NCBI GenBank assembly: GCA_000442125.1
Contig: KE546967.1
Span: forward strand, 1,860,001 to 1,924,000
DNA: 64,000 nt
Direction of reading: 5' to 3'
Origin: Opeltia flavorubescens
Taxonomy: Eukaryota > Ascomycota > Lecanoromycetes > Teloschistales > Teloschistaceae
Below the pieces are notes generated by a model that was given only the letters and a program-made list of their open reading frames with translations, made no database searches and had not been told where the DNA came from. Position numbers and translations under genes: made by a program. Shown in pieces: positions 1-10,128 of this stretch (position 1 is its first letter; each line of letters opens with the position of its first letter).

Positions 1-2
1 GC

Positions 3-698
3 AAGAAACAGCACATCGGCTCCGACAGTATCGACAAGCTCGACATAGTCGGAGGAGGCTACCACCACGGAGGTCCTTTTGACGCCGCCTCCCTGGCACG
101 AAACCAAGAATACAAGAACAGCCCCATCGAAGCGGTCGCGGGCACAAATCAAGAGGCCCTGAAAGCAACGCCGGAAGAGAAAATCGCCGATAGCATCCGA
201 AAGCACAGACCACTGGATGGTGTCGCGGTCGTCCCGCCCGGGCACCCAGACAGAGAGGGAAGAGTATACAACTACGAAGAAGGCACAGATCTAATGATCG
301 AAGACGGGGGCAACTACAAACGATGGCCTGGCGTCGTAAGTGATTTCTCTCCCTTTTCCCTATACCCAATCACAAAAATCTAACCCCAGTCCCAGCAATA
401 CCTCCCCTCCGACCTCAAAGGCAAAGGCGAACCCTCCTACTCCATCGAAAAAGCCCTCAAGGAATCTAAACACCGCAACAATGGCGCCCACGAACACCGT
501 CGCATCATGTCTGAAGGCCAGCCCGCATACGAAATGGTCCCAACATCACCTACTTCTCGACCAGGCATGCAAGCGCGCTCCTCGAGCTATGGGAATCATC
601 AAGATGAGCAGCGGTATGCGGACTGGGAGCGGGAGAGACCTAGGAGTCCTCCGAAGGGGTTGAGGAAGAGGATTGGGAGTTTGAGGAGGAAGGATTGA
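3..698 (+). CDS. pal1: Pal1 family cell-morphology protein, 3' part
   Basis: The gene runs in from the left edge, so its start is not seen. Exons are about 3-335 and 396-698, with a 60 bp GT..CAG intron; the joined reading WPGVQYLPSDLKGKGEPSY matches the conserved core of the Pal1 family. Upstream, HIGSDSIDKLD, YHHGGPFDA, a run of ALKATPEEKIADS type and RPLDGVAVVPPG are further Pal1 signatures. Pal1 proteins sit at the cortex and growing tips and act in cell shape and endocytic-site organisation in yeasts (family knowledge). The C-terminal 60 residues are basic and Arg/Pro-rich, ending in RRKD. Another acceptor at 389 is also in frame, so two extra residues are possible. The coding strand turns from C-rich to G-rich near 590. 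Family call is strong; the exact role here is inferred. Confidence 0.9.
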
Positions 699-1108
699 TG
701 GGGGGTTTAGTGATAGATTTTTACTCTACTATGACGGCGATGGTGATAGAGGACGTGCTACTTCTTGTTAGGGGAAAATCGCGAAAAGGATTGGGAACGC
801 TTGAGTCAATGCATTATGGCAGAGACCAAAATAAAAAGCTGGATGAAGAAAGCGGCAATCATAAGATCATGGCCATGGAATGAATAGCGCTGGATAGAAC
901 AACGAATAGAGACAATGCAATAAACTGTATATTCATCTCCTCTCTCCGGAGTATAATCTATATTTCCGATTCCATGTACACATACAGATGTACCCATATC
1001 CTCAAAAACGCCCAACAATGCCGCTCCTGCCAAAAATACCTCCCACGCTAAATGCATCCCAAAAACCTACCCATGCACCCCTCCCCCCTAAACACCACAT
1101 CTACTTTA
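699..1108. other. Convergent spacer between pal1 and ERO1
   Basis: This 410 bp stretch lies between the stop codons of two convergent genes, so it should hold both 3' UTRs. An AATAAA-type signal occurs near 829 for the upstream gene. I see no gene or repeat. Confidence 0.5.
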
Positions 1109-2977
1109 TCACAACTCCCCCTTCTCCCCCCTCACCGGCGCCCCCTCCCCAAATCCCCACTCCCACTGATACTCCCTCGGCTGCACCGGTAAACCGAGCC
1201 AAAAGCTCCACGCCCTCGACGCTTCCAGCACGAGGACCTGGAGGAGCTTGGAGGGAATATCGATCCAAGATCTAAGGACGTAGAGGAGGGTGCGAAAAAC
1301 GAGGTTCCATTCTTCGAGGAAAGCGGCGAGGATGGAGGGTTCGGGGGCCGTATCGGGGTCCTCGAAATCTTCTTCGTCGTCGAAATCGTCGAGGGGACTT
1401 GTACCGGCGGAGGCAGAGGAGGTAGAAGGAGAGTGAGAACGAGACCTAGAATGTTCCGTCGGTGAAGATTCCGATGGGACAGTTTCCCTCAATGCGGATG
1501 ACGATGCCTTATGAACCATTTCCCTCATCTCCCTGAGACCAGTCAAGCTCCTCGCAACCCGATCCAATGTATTCACCAACGCCACCAACTCCGTCCTCCG
1601 GAGCGGTGGGTTCTCCCCATTCTTAGTCTCGTCGTATTCGAAAAGTACTTTCAGCGCGGTCCCATACCCCACCGTCTGTAGTTTTCCCCAAAGCCTACAC
1701 TTATCGCACCCGACGCAATCCATCAAGCGACTCACGTTACGGAAGCGATTACGGAAATCTTCCTTCAAGTCAATGTCCTGTGGGTCTTGAAACATAATAC
1801 TTTCGTCGAAGATGCGGGGGTACTGTGCTGCACTGTCTGCTAGACGGAGGACCTTCTGTTTCGTGGCGGCGTCCTGAACTGTGTCGCCGGAGCAGAAGGT
1901 GTAGTTCTTGAGGTAGGTGCGGAGTTTCGTGACAGCGCGAAGGAGAAGAGCGTAATTGAAATAGAGATTCGAGACTCGTTCAGGCTGGGTGGCGAGTCGA
2001 TCGGTATAGCACTGGAGGTTCGGACCCCATCGGCCAGTTGTTTGATTGAGATAGTCGGCACAGATGTGCGTGGAGATGGAGGCATGCATGCCACTTATGA
2101 TGCGGTGGAAGACACGTTTCTCCAGACATTCGTCATCAAGGATGAATTCGGATTTGGGGGAACCGGCTTGAATGACATTTCGGAGAGCGTTTGCGGCTTC
2201 GACGTGGTTGTTGAGGGGATTGAAAGGGGAAGAAGAAGCCGGTAGTGAGGATGGCGGAGGAGATTTGAAGAAACAGTTTTCGCGGTATATAGCGTCCCAC
2301 ACTGGTTGCCCGGCATAGCCGGTATAGCGCTCTGGGTTGTCCACCAGACTCACGTAGTCACCTTTTGCGGTGGCAGACTCATCTTCGGGTATACAGTAAT
2401 CACGCTCGTCGCACTCGTCGTCGTATTCGACCACGCAACTTTCACCAACATTCTCGCCGAGTGTGCCCTGAAGAGGGCGTTCTCTGCCTCTTTCTTGTTG
2501 TAGTTGTTTTCCTGGATGAGCAGCCTTAGGACCTTCAAGTTTACTTAGCTCCGAGGCTCGCCATATGACGGGTATGTCCTTCTCGTCTTCCAGAGTATCC
2601 ACTTTGCAAGCTATGTTACCGCAAGTACCCGTTTCATCATCCCAAGCTCGGACCGGACATTTTTGGTCATACAGGTTGAGGCGATAATAGGCGAAGAAGT
2701 CAGTGGACTGGGTGATATCCTTGAGGGGCTGTGAGAGAGCGGAGTTGAGGGAATCGAGAGTGGAGTAGGAAGCACAGGCGTCAGAAACGATAGCTTTCGG
2801 ATTTATCTGAAGAAACAGTGAGCTGGGAGCTAGCGCGGGAGCGGTTTTAGAATGTGGACCACGCACTGCACATTGCTCTGACGTAGCGGATTCAGCGGAC
2901 TTGACTGAACTATTGGCGTGAGAAGATTGGAAGAGGGTGAATACTGCGAGGTAGAAAAGCTTCGCCGCAGGTTGCAT
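1109..2977 (-). CDS. ERO1: Endoplasmic oxidoreductin (Ero1), disulfide-generating ER flavoprotein
   Basis: Ero1 oxidises protein disulfide isomerase in the ER lumen, passing electrons via FAD to oxygen. The N-terminus looks like a signal peptide (residues 1-21, LFYLAVFTLF core). Family landmarks follow: DACASYSTLD, a CGNIACKV segment, ESCVVEYDDECDERDYC with shuttle cysteines, and the active-site CVGCDKCRLWGKLQ about residue 420 of the open frame. The frame is open for 622 codons, but 2807-2866 looks like a 60 bp in-frame intron (GTGCGT donor, TTCAG acceptor). Removing it gives SEQCA-INPKAIVSDA, closer to family N-termini, and a 602-residue protein. The C-terminal 100 residues hold an acidic Ser-rich linker and a hydrophobic segment. 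Divergent from nothing close; convergent with pal1. The identity is secure; the intron is inferred. Confidence 0.95.
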   Translation of the reverse strand: MQPAAKLFYLAVFTLFQSSHANSSVKSAESATSEQCAVRGPHSKTAPALAPSSLFLQINPKAIVSDACASYSTLDSLNSALSQPLKDITQSTDFFAYYRLNLYDQKCPVRAWDDETGTCGNIACKVDTLEDEKDIPVIWRASELSKLEGPKAAHPGKQLQQERGRERPLQGTLGENVGESCVVEYDDECDERDYCIPEDESATAKGDYVSLVDNPERYTGYAGQPVWDAIYRENCFFKSPPPSSLPASSSPFNPLNNHVEAANALRNVIQAGSPKSEFILDDECLEKRVFHRIISGMHASISTHICADYLNQTTGRWGPNLQCYTDRLATQPERVSNLYFNYALLLRAVTKLRTYLKNYTFCSGDTVQDAATKQKVLRLADSAAQYPRIFDESIMFQDPQDIDLKEDFRNRFRNVSRLMDCVGCDKCRLWGKLQTVGYGTALKVLFEYDETKNGENPPLRRTELVALVNTLDRVARSLTGLREMREMVHKASSSALRETVPSESSPTEHSRSRSHSPSTSSASAGTSPLDDFDDEEDFEDPDTAPEPSILAAFLEEWNLVFRTLLYVLRSWIDIPSKLLQVLVLEASRAWSFWLGLPVQPREYQWEWGFGEGAPVRGEKGEL

Positions 2978-3515
2978 GACGAGTGAACAAGATAACTAAA
3001 GTCAGGTCTAACGCTCAACAAACCATGTTAGATCATAGAGGAAGTTTTGTGCTACGCTGGCCTTTATTGCGATTACCAAGCCATTGAGCACAAAGAAACT
3101 TTTAGCCGATGGAACCGCCTTACAGCCGCGATTTGCCGCTTGATGTTGGATATCCGTCACTGCTTGGCCAGCTTCACCAGCTTGTACCTCCACCAAAACT
3201 CGTCAGAATTTCCCGTAGATAATTGCAATTTGAAGAACAGTTAAATGCGCTTCTAAATGGTATCTTTCTTCATTTTTGAACGTTTACGTGGGACATGGCG
3301 ATTATCTAAAGAGAACTTAGATGTTGTTTTGATGGGGTTTGCCAAGCCCCCTATGGGGCAGGACTTTTGTCACCAACCCTCGTTCATATCTCGGAATAAA
3401 TGTTGAAGCGCTTTGGTGTTAATTCTAAAGTTGAGCAATTCTAAGAGCAAAATGCGGTCCTCTTGACACCCGTGGTGTTGCCACCTCGACATATAGTCAA
3501 GCAAATTGATCCAAC
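2978..3515. other. Spacer upstream of ERO1
   Basis: This 538 bp region joins the ERO1 5' side and the 3' side of the transporter gene. Short ORFs here lack family features. An ERO1 promoter with unfolded-protein-response sites would be expected, but I could not recognise one with confidence. Confidence 0.4.
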
Positions 3516-4911
3516 CTACGCTTTGGAGATTACTCCCTGTTCTAGGTCAGACCTGGGGTTTTTGGCGGCTTTCCCCTTCAGCTCCACACGACCGTACCAT
3601 GCGCCACCCAAGAGCGTGAGTGTGATTCCACACGCATTTGTTGCAGTAATTGGAATGCGCCAAAGAGCAACGGCCAGAACCACAGTAAGAACTTGCTTGA
3701 TGTTGGCTGCGATGGTCATAGTGAGCGCACCTGAACGTTTGTTCGCTTCAAAGCTTGCCATATTGAGACCAAATGCGATGATTCCATTTGCAAGGACTAT
3801 AACGAGACCTTTAATACCCACGAGTCGTGGTTCGAAACGGTCAAATTCACCATAAAGGTAGGCCACAAACAGGCTTTGCGCACACGCAATCGGTGACATG
3901 CGGTGGAGCAATTCGAGGGCCCCAAAATGAAGGCCTGCGGTCTGGAGACGGTTCGTTGCAACGGTTTTGACCGCCGCAAGGATGGTACCAAGAAGAGTCA
4001 CGAAGAAGCCAAGCATGGTCGCACTAAGATCTCCATAGCTTGCCAACATGACGCCAAGAATGATTGGGACAAGTGAGATGTAGGTAGCCGTGGAGTAGAT
4101 GCCCGCGAATACGATTCGATAGATTGCGACAGTGAAGACTGGGGTCAGTGCGCGCACAGTCTGATGGAACGGAATTGTGACCATTGATCTAAAGATTGCA
4201 GTTAGCAGGCGCACCTTGAGTTCGTGACGCCTCGCTTACAATGACGCGTTTGAGACTGCAATATTAGCGGTGTACAGAACCGAGAAGGCAGATAGCAGAG
4301 CAGTATCACGACCAGATAGGTTCTTAAGAGTGAACACCTTACGAGATAGTAAGATCTGTGTGCCGAGCATCCCAGAGGCGGCATGAAGAGCTGTTAACAG
4401 GAATGGGAACGGGAACTGGAACTGTGTCAAAGATCGATATGGGAGATGGAGAGCGCGGAATATGGTTTACCATGATCATTATTGCTTTGTTGTACAGTGT
4501 CAGACCGAGGTTAAAAAGGAAATAGATGAGCAGAATCTGGACTTTTGATGTAAGGGAAATACCCCTACTGCCATCGATTGCATTGACTTTTGTGAACACC
4601 GGCATCCTAGGCTGCGCTGGACTGGGATTAGTCATTGGGGGATTTGAGATTTTCGTGTGGTTTTCCGTCATCAAAGGTTGCATCTCAGATTTGATGGTTG
4701 GAGTTTGTGGCTGCTGATATTCGACGTGTAGATCAATGCTTTCACGCTTACTGGTGTCTACCGCACTTCTTGAATCTGCAGATCTGGAGATTCCTACGGG
4801 ATGAGAAAGGATATCCATAGCTTGACGATGAGAATGCGGTATAAATGATCTTGTCTCTGGTGAGGTAGAGGAGCAGGTCAATTCGCAGGTCTGATGGGTG
4901 GGCGTGTTCAT
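3516..4911 (-). CDS. Triose-phosphate transporter family (SLC35-like) membrane carrier
   Basis: Three exons, 4911-4471, 4421-4240 and 4188-3516, give a 431-residue protein. After a roughly 115-residue polar N-terminus the sequence becomes a multi-pass carrier: YFLFNLGLTLYNKAIM, then FPFPFLLTALHAASG, a TPT-family signature, then repeated hydrophobic segments including VFTVAIYRIVFA and SLVPIILGVMLASYGD. The intron splice at SNASL-SMVTIPFHQ restores a typical TPT helix. The family exchanges phosphorylated sugars or nucleotide sugars across Golgi, ER or other membranes; the substrate cannot be read from sequence. The long N-terminus is rich in Ser, Thr and Pro and could be regulatory. The start at 4911 is the first ATG of the frame; later starts are possible. 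Family call is firm, substrate unknown. Confidence 0.88.
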
Positions 4912-5850
4912 CTGGTACTAAATTTTTGTGCTTAGGATAAGAATTTTCTAAAACTTGGATTTTAGTTATATTCGGCCAAAAATGTTTTACTGCAAACCAG
5001 AAAGAGTAATGAAATGGAGGTGCTGTCACCACTGGATATTTTCATCACATAGATAGAGCGAATGTGAAAATGGATGTTTCGGCGGAGTTACGTAAACGAA
5101 CTTACGATTCAGTAATTCGACAAAAGTTTCCTTATGAATTGCACTCTTTTGATTAGGCAGATCAAAGCTTTACAATGGTGATGAAATTCGAGAGCGGATA
5201 TGATGAGAAGCTGGACAGAGTACCATGAATAGAACGACGTAAGACACTGTTGTATCTCCTATATGTTAAATCACAGGCAGATCTTCAGACGAGAATAACA
5301 ATCAAGAGAGCCTTGTTGAAGCAAGGTCAAGCGTTCTGTTTTGGTGCTGCATGTCCTTCTATTCCTCATCAGGTAATGCACTTTGTCTGTGGAAGTGGAA
5401 AGTGCTCTCTGAACGAGGGACGTCACTTCCAATCGTCTCCAGATAAGGTCACTTAAGAAAAATGGAAGCGCTAAAAACGTACCATATGCTTGAAATATCG
5501 GTAAAGAGAAGGCAACATGCATCAGTATTGAAGATCTATCAATATTGTTTCGACCTCAGTGACAGTATGCTTTGCATCGAAGGTCGCATAACTATGCATC
5601 CGAGAATCGTTACGAATAGGCAAATGATACCAAGCTCTGCAGAAGGATTGCAGTGCTCTTCGAAATTCACCTCAATGGCTCCCACACGAAATAACCGAAA
5701 CTGAGGGAGATCCGTATTTCCCACTAATCTACCGCCTGCTCCGTACGCCATGACCATCCTTGGTATCTTCCTAAGCGTATTTCATTGCCGACTTAAACTC
5801 CAAAATCGAACCCATAAAGAAGCAAGCGCTCATGATGACTGACTGGACAA
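4912..5850. other. Gene-free spacer
   Basis: About 940 bp between the start of the carrier gene and the 3' end of the next minus-strand gene. Several ORFs of 60-85 codons exist on both strands, but none has a domain, splice logic or coding composition that I can support. Confidence 0.4.
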
Positions 5851-7216
5851 TCATTGCCCGCCGATGGGACCTTGTTTTCTAGGTCGGAAACGTCGAGGGG
5901 CAACAGCGATTTGAGTCCACCTAGATTCGGCGGCATGATACGCGGCTCGGACGTCTAATACGGTCACGCCCTTTGGTCCCATGAGTTCTATTATACCTGA
6001 GAAAATCACTGTCCCTCTTTCTGGTGGAGCGTTGGCTGGTCGCCATGTCTTCGCGAACGTCGCTTGAAAGGCATCTATAGCGGATGCCATATCATCGCCA
6101 ACGTCGGGAAGAGTGGGCATGATGGGTAGCAGCTTTGAAAGATCTGAGGACCCATGCTCTGTATCGTTGAAATGAGAACTTCCTGTAGGCATATCATTAT
6201 CGGACCCGGGAGCAGATTTTTGCTTCTGTGGTGTCCTCTGTTGAGAAAGGTCCTGGAGTTTCAAATCTGGCGCATTACTGTCTTCCGGGCGCGACGCTTG
6301 CGAATCTGAAGTGAAGTCGAGCATGTTCTTCAGCCTGGCATATTGTAGCGATGTCATGGTTTTCGAGCTGGCCCAAACAGATGATGCCAGCGATATTGGC
6401 CAAAGCGCTTTTTGAAGCTTCGCATGGTGTAGCGGGTGTACTGGTCGCGTGGTCCATGAAATATGATCGTCTGCAATTTCGATGCTGAGGTGTTGTCAGT
6501 CTGAGCTACAATAGAAAGGGTGGGCAGCAAACCCTTTGCGCTCATACTCAGGGGGCGGCCCGCTTGGAAAGTCTATGTCGATCCAGTATCTACGGGGTTT
6601 ATTGTTCTCGCCCAAGGCGTTCTGAAATACAGGCAGAGATCCTACCAGCTGGCCAATCATCCCAGTAAGTTGATCTGTCGGAAGATCAGCCGTGAAGAAT
6701 GCATACTATCACTGAACTGCTCACTTCTTAAGAAATCACAAAGCTTCTTGTTCTGAGATAATTGGACAAAGCTCTGCCACTCCGGATCGGTCCCTTTATA
6801 GAACTTCTGTGGAAGCTTATATGCAAAGCCTAAAGGGATGAAAATCGTATCGTCTGCACTTGCTTCGCTGGAAGTCTCTTGTTTTGCTTCCTTCTGTTCT
6901 TCTCCTCCTTCCTCATCATCTTCGTCATCTTCGAACAAAGTTGCATATGTGACGACGATTAAGGTTGTGTAGGCTACTGCTTGGAATGTTGCATAGATGA
7001 GACTATGTAAACTTAGCAAGTCCTGGTGTCAGCGACGACAGTTGTCACTGACCGGTTGAGTGGAACAGAGCGCCTAATTTGGACATGCTGCACTCTCAGA
7101 GGTCCATTCTGGCTGATAAAGGAGCGACGAAAGGGCGACAAAGGCGCACGGGATAGTGGTAGAGAACGAAAAGGTTGTTTGGGAAATACTGGGAAAGTCC
7201 GAAGAATCCTAAACAT
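5851..7216 (-). CDS. Conserved mitochondrial membrane protein of unknown function
   Basis: Four exons, 7216-7053, 7002-6725, 6674-6533 and 6484-5851, make a 405-residue protein. The first about 50 residues are Arg/Ser/Pro-rich with no acids (MFRILRTFPVFPKQPFRSL), a good mitochondrial presequence. One membrane helix follows (LIYATFQAVAYTTLIVVTYA), then an acidic stretch, then a compact domain with DDTIFIPLGFAYKLPQKFYK, DPEWQSFVQ, YWIDIDFPSGPPPEYERKG and the tail motif ELMGPKGVTVLDVRAAYH. These segments recur in fungal proteins I recall only as uncharacterised, so I give no function. The third intron (6485-6532) uses a GTTTGC donor; splicing it joins KG to IEIADDHISW and is needed because the frames differ. 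It shares a 283 bp divergent promoter with the next gene. Confidence 0.75.
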
Positions 7217-7499
7217 GGGTGGGCGAGGCGTAAAGCCTGCCGTGAGGTAGCGGTGGATTGTTGTAGGCAGGTAGGTTTTCAATGTCACGGTATGATGAAT
7301 GTGAGAATCATTCTTCGAGCAGTAAAAGAGGACAATATCTTTGCAGGCCGATATCCCCGCTTCTGTGAAGTCTGATATAATACTTGAGGCTCGTATTGAT
7401 CGGCGGACTTTCGCCACTAGCCAGATAGCGCTTGGCTATCTCAAGACGTCGACTTCTTGACAATCTACTCGACTCATTTTATATGCCCAGGAAGCCAGA
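7217..7499. promoter_or_regulatory. Divergent promoter, mitochondrial protein / DUF3844 gene
   Basis: A 283 bp gap separates two start codons that point away from each other. Both promoters must lie here. I see no clear TATA element. Confidence 0.5.
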
Positions 7500-8894
7500 A
7501 TGAAGCTCTCTTTAGAGTTTCTGTGCGCTTCAATATTAGTCACAGCCAGTCTAGCTGCACAAGATGCATTCATATACACATCAGGATCGCCCGTTAAAGC
7601 CCCACGGCATTCACTATCGTCAAGTGGAACCAGATTACTGCTCGCCCAACGCTTGGGACTGTCGCAATATCACAGCTTGGAGGATGCAGACGAATCAACT
7701 CTGAGTGCATTAAATGACTTCGGTGGGCAACAAAAAGCGCTTTTAACATACCAAGGAGGGGTGGGTTATCAGAGGAATCTCATAGTCATAGACAGTGTAG
7801 AGAACCCAGAAGGTAAGAGGATCCAGCAATGCATGCTTCGTCTTTGCTAATCGATCGGTGCAGAGATTACGAAGACTGGATTTCCAGAAGCTGCTCTGAA
7901 GATTTCGAATCCACCTCACGTATCACATACCCTACAACTAGTAAGGGACCTGTTCCGTCAAGCTCAAAAAGCAACTCCCGACATACATTTCAGCTGCAGC
8001 TTCAGATTCAACCGTCAAGTTGGGATAAATGGTGGACTAATACAACTGAGCGTGAGTCCAACTATGCCCATCATCTGCCTGTTGCAAGCATCTACTGATG
8101 AACTGCAGGAACCCACTCCATGCGGCAGTATAATGCACAGCAAGGATGGGATATCACTACTCAGAGCGATATCTTCCCCTTTGTCTTCTCGCACCCTAAT
8201 CGCACACATCAAACTGCCAGATGCCATTAGCAGCGACGGACCCGAAGCTTCCAATGCGCTAAGCCAAGCACTCGCCGACCTCCTGCGCCCGGGCTCGGGT
8301 CACGAAACCACCGTCCTCCTGATGCCCCCATCAACCCAAAAGTCAAAGCTCAGCTCCACTTCTCCATATGGCAGCTACGAGATGCCTGTATCGGCGCCTC
8401 TTCACCCCCGAAAAATCCAATCAGAAGCCCTGCTTACGGCACCATCTTCCCCACAAACTTCGCTTGCTTCACACCATCATCATCAATCCACTCCAGAGAC
8501 GCTAAAGGCCTCTTCTGTTGCCAGAATAGGTATCCTGCCCGTCTGCCAATCTAGCCTCGAAAAGCTTATCGACGCGACGAATAATTGCTCCGGGCACGGC
8601 TTGCCGTATTTGAAGCGAAACGGCACTTTGGACAAGACTTCTGATTGCTATGCGTGCAAGTGTCGCAAAACGATCCTCAGTAGGGGCGAGGGTAAGGGTG
8701 TTAAGACGATTGAGTGGGCGGGGCCGGCGTGCTCGAAGAAGGATGTTAGTATACCTTTTTGGCTGCTTGCGGGGATATCTATCGGCTTGGTGGCGGCGGT
8801 GAGTTGGGGTATTGGGTTGTTGTTTAATATTGGGCAGGAAGATTTGCCGAGTGTGATTGGGGCTGGGGTTGCGGGACCAAGGGCTCAGAAGTAG
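7500..8894 (+). CDS. DUF3844 / Vps3844-type ER-vacuole membrane protein
   Basis: Exons 7500-7812, 7864-8051 and 8109-8894 give 428 residues. There is a signal peptide (MKLSLEFLCASILVTASLAA), a lumenal region, and a C-terminal DUF3844 module with a Cys-rich knuckle (CSGHG, CYACKCRK, GPACSKKDVSIPFW), one helix (LLAGISIGLVAAVSWGIGLL) and the tail IGQEDLPSVIGAGVAGP. This C-terminus is the family hallmark; the family is linked to vacuolar protein sorting by name, with little mechanism known. Intron 1 is phase 1 and intron 2 begins GTGAGT at 8052. The lumenal part is poorly conserved, so the middle exon edges are less sure. The coding strand shifts from C-rich to G-rich near 8640. Confidence 0.88.
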
Positions 8895-9211
8895 GAGTGG
8901 GCGAATAAGGGAATGGAGAGTATGTATGATTCTTGTTCTAAGGTTGGTGATGGGTCGTTGTTCATTTTAGCATGGTCCACAAATCGACGTATGGATTGTC
9001 AAATTTTTCGCAAACGATATCACGTTCCCATGGACATAATTTATTTTGGAACTGATGTTAGCGTGAAAGCTTTCTTCGTTCGTCATTCTTTACATATCTT
9101 TTATTATTCGTGAGATCTCATAAATCATGAATGGCCAAACCCTAATCTTACAGCCGTATATATATGCATTCAAGACCCACTAGTCATTCATCTCCATCGT
9201 TTTCCCATATC
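8895..9211. other. Convergent spacer
   Basis: A 317 bp spacer between two stop codons. It holds a TATATATA run near 9157 and A/T-rich 3' UTR-like sequence, nothing else. Confidence 0.4.
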
Positions 9212-10128
9212 CTATTGACACCCCTCCAACATCTTCTTCAACACCCCCATCAACGTCCCGTTCTCCAGCGCAGCCGCCACCCGCTCCTTATCCCCCAATT
9301 GCCGATTCACCTGCTCCGCTGTACTATGTGTGCCCTCCTTGATCCTTACGTCCACACGAAACCTCGGCGGGAGCGACTGCTCCAACCTCACGCGCACGCC
9401 TAAGCCAATGACGGTGGCGAGGGAGCAATGCGTGATTGTGGGTGTGACGAGGACGGTGACGGTTGTGATTTGAGGGGCTGAGGATGGGAGGGAGGAGGGA
9501 GGGAGAGTGGGCGTTAGCGAGATGTCGGGGAGATTGACGACGGAGAGGGAGCCGAGCGTGAGGGGGTGTTCTGGGTCTTGGATTGGGGCTATTAGATCTG
9601 TGGGTTGTTAGCTTGGGATTTTGGGGGGCGAATGGAGATTTAGTGGAAGGTTTGAGGTGATGCATGATGCTTTAGGGGAATGGCTTGAAGGTAAAGGTAG
9701 GAAAGAACTGGTCTTTCACGATAACTGACGCGCATGGTTCCTGGATGCAAGACCAGCGAACCTGTGATGCAAGATGACTTGCATCAACGTCCAAGGCCTG
9801 ATTTCAAGCTTTGGAGCGGCATGCTAAAAGAGGAGAAAGTGTTTCATGGTCGCTGCTCGTAGTCTAGGCGTCCATCGTCGCCGGTGAATTACGTACCATA
9901 TACCTCTTGCTCATCGATAGGTTCCACCTCGTCCTCATCGTCCGAGCTCTCGTTTTCCGACGACGATGATGGGTTGAAAGGGTCCGAGATGTATGCGGAG
10001 TCTGGGATCGCACTTGAGAGTAGACCAAATGGTCTCTTAGATTTCGACTTCTTGCTTGGTTCGCGGCGGCGACTGGGAAGATCAGAGGCGTTGCGAATCG
10101 TGGGGTTAGCGTTTAAGATCTCGGACAT
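9212..10128 (-). CDS. CIA2: MIP18/CIA2 family cytosolic Fe-S cluster assembly factor
   Basis: Two exons, 10128-9897 and 9597-9212, encode 205 residues. CIA2 works with CIA1 and MMS19 to hand Fe-S clusters to cytosolic and nuclear enzymes. The first exon encodes a disordered Ser/acidic N-terminus ending EVEPIDEQEVY. The second exon holds the MIP18 fold: DLIAPIQDPEHPLTLGSLSV, then TPTITHCSLATVIGLGVRVR with the reactive cysteine of the family, and the C-terminal KEGTHSTAEQVNRQLGDKER. The junction VY-DLIAPI is phase 1. The intron, 299 bp, is six times the local norm and contains an 8-bp-arm hairpin. A Ser/Pro insert between the first and second strands is longer than in yeast. Identity is secure. 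Confidence 0.93.
9598..9896 (-). other. Long intron of CIA2 with small hairpin
   Basis: GTACGT donor and CCCACAG acceptor bound a 299 bp intron. It holds a perfect inverted repeat, TGATGCAA at 9765-9772 and TTGCATCA at 9779-9786 with a 6-nt loop, and a further TTGCATC-type copy (sense strand) nearby. No convincing C/D snoRNA boxes are present. Confidence 0.55.
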
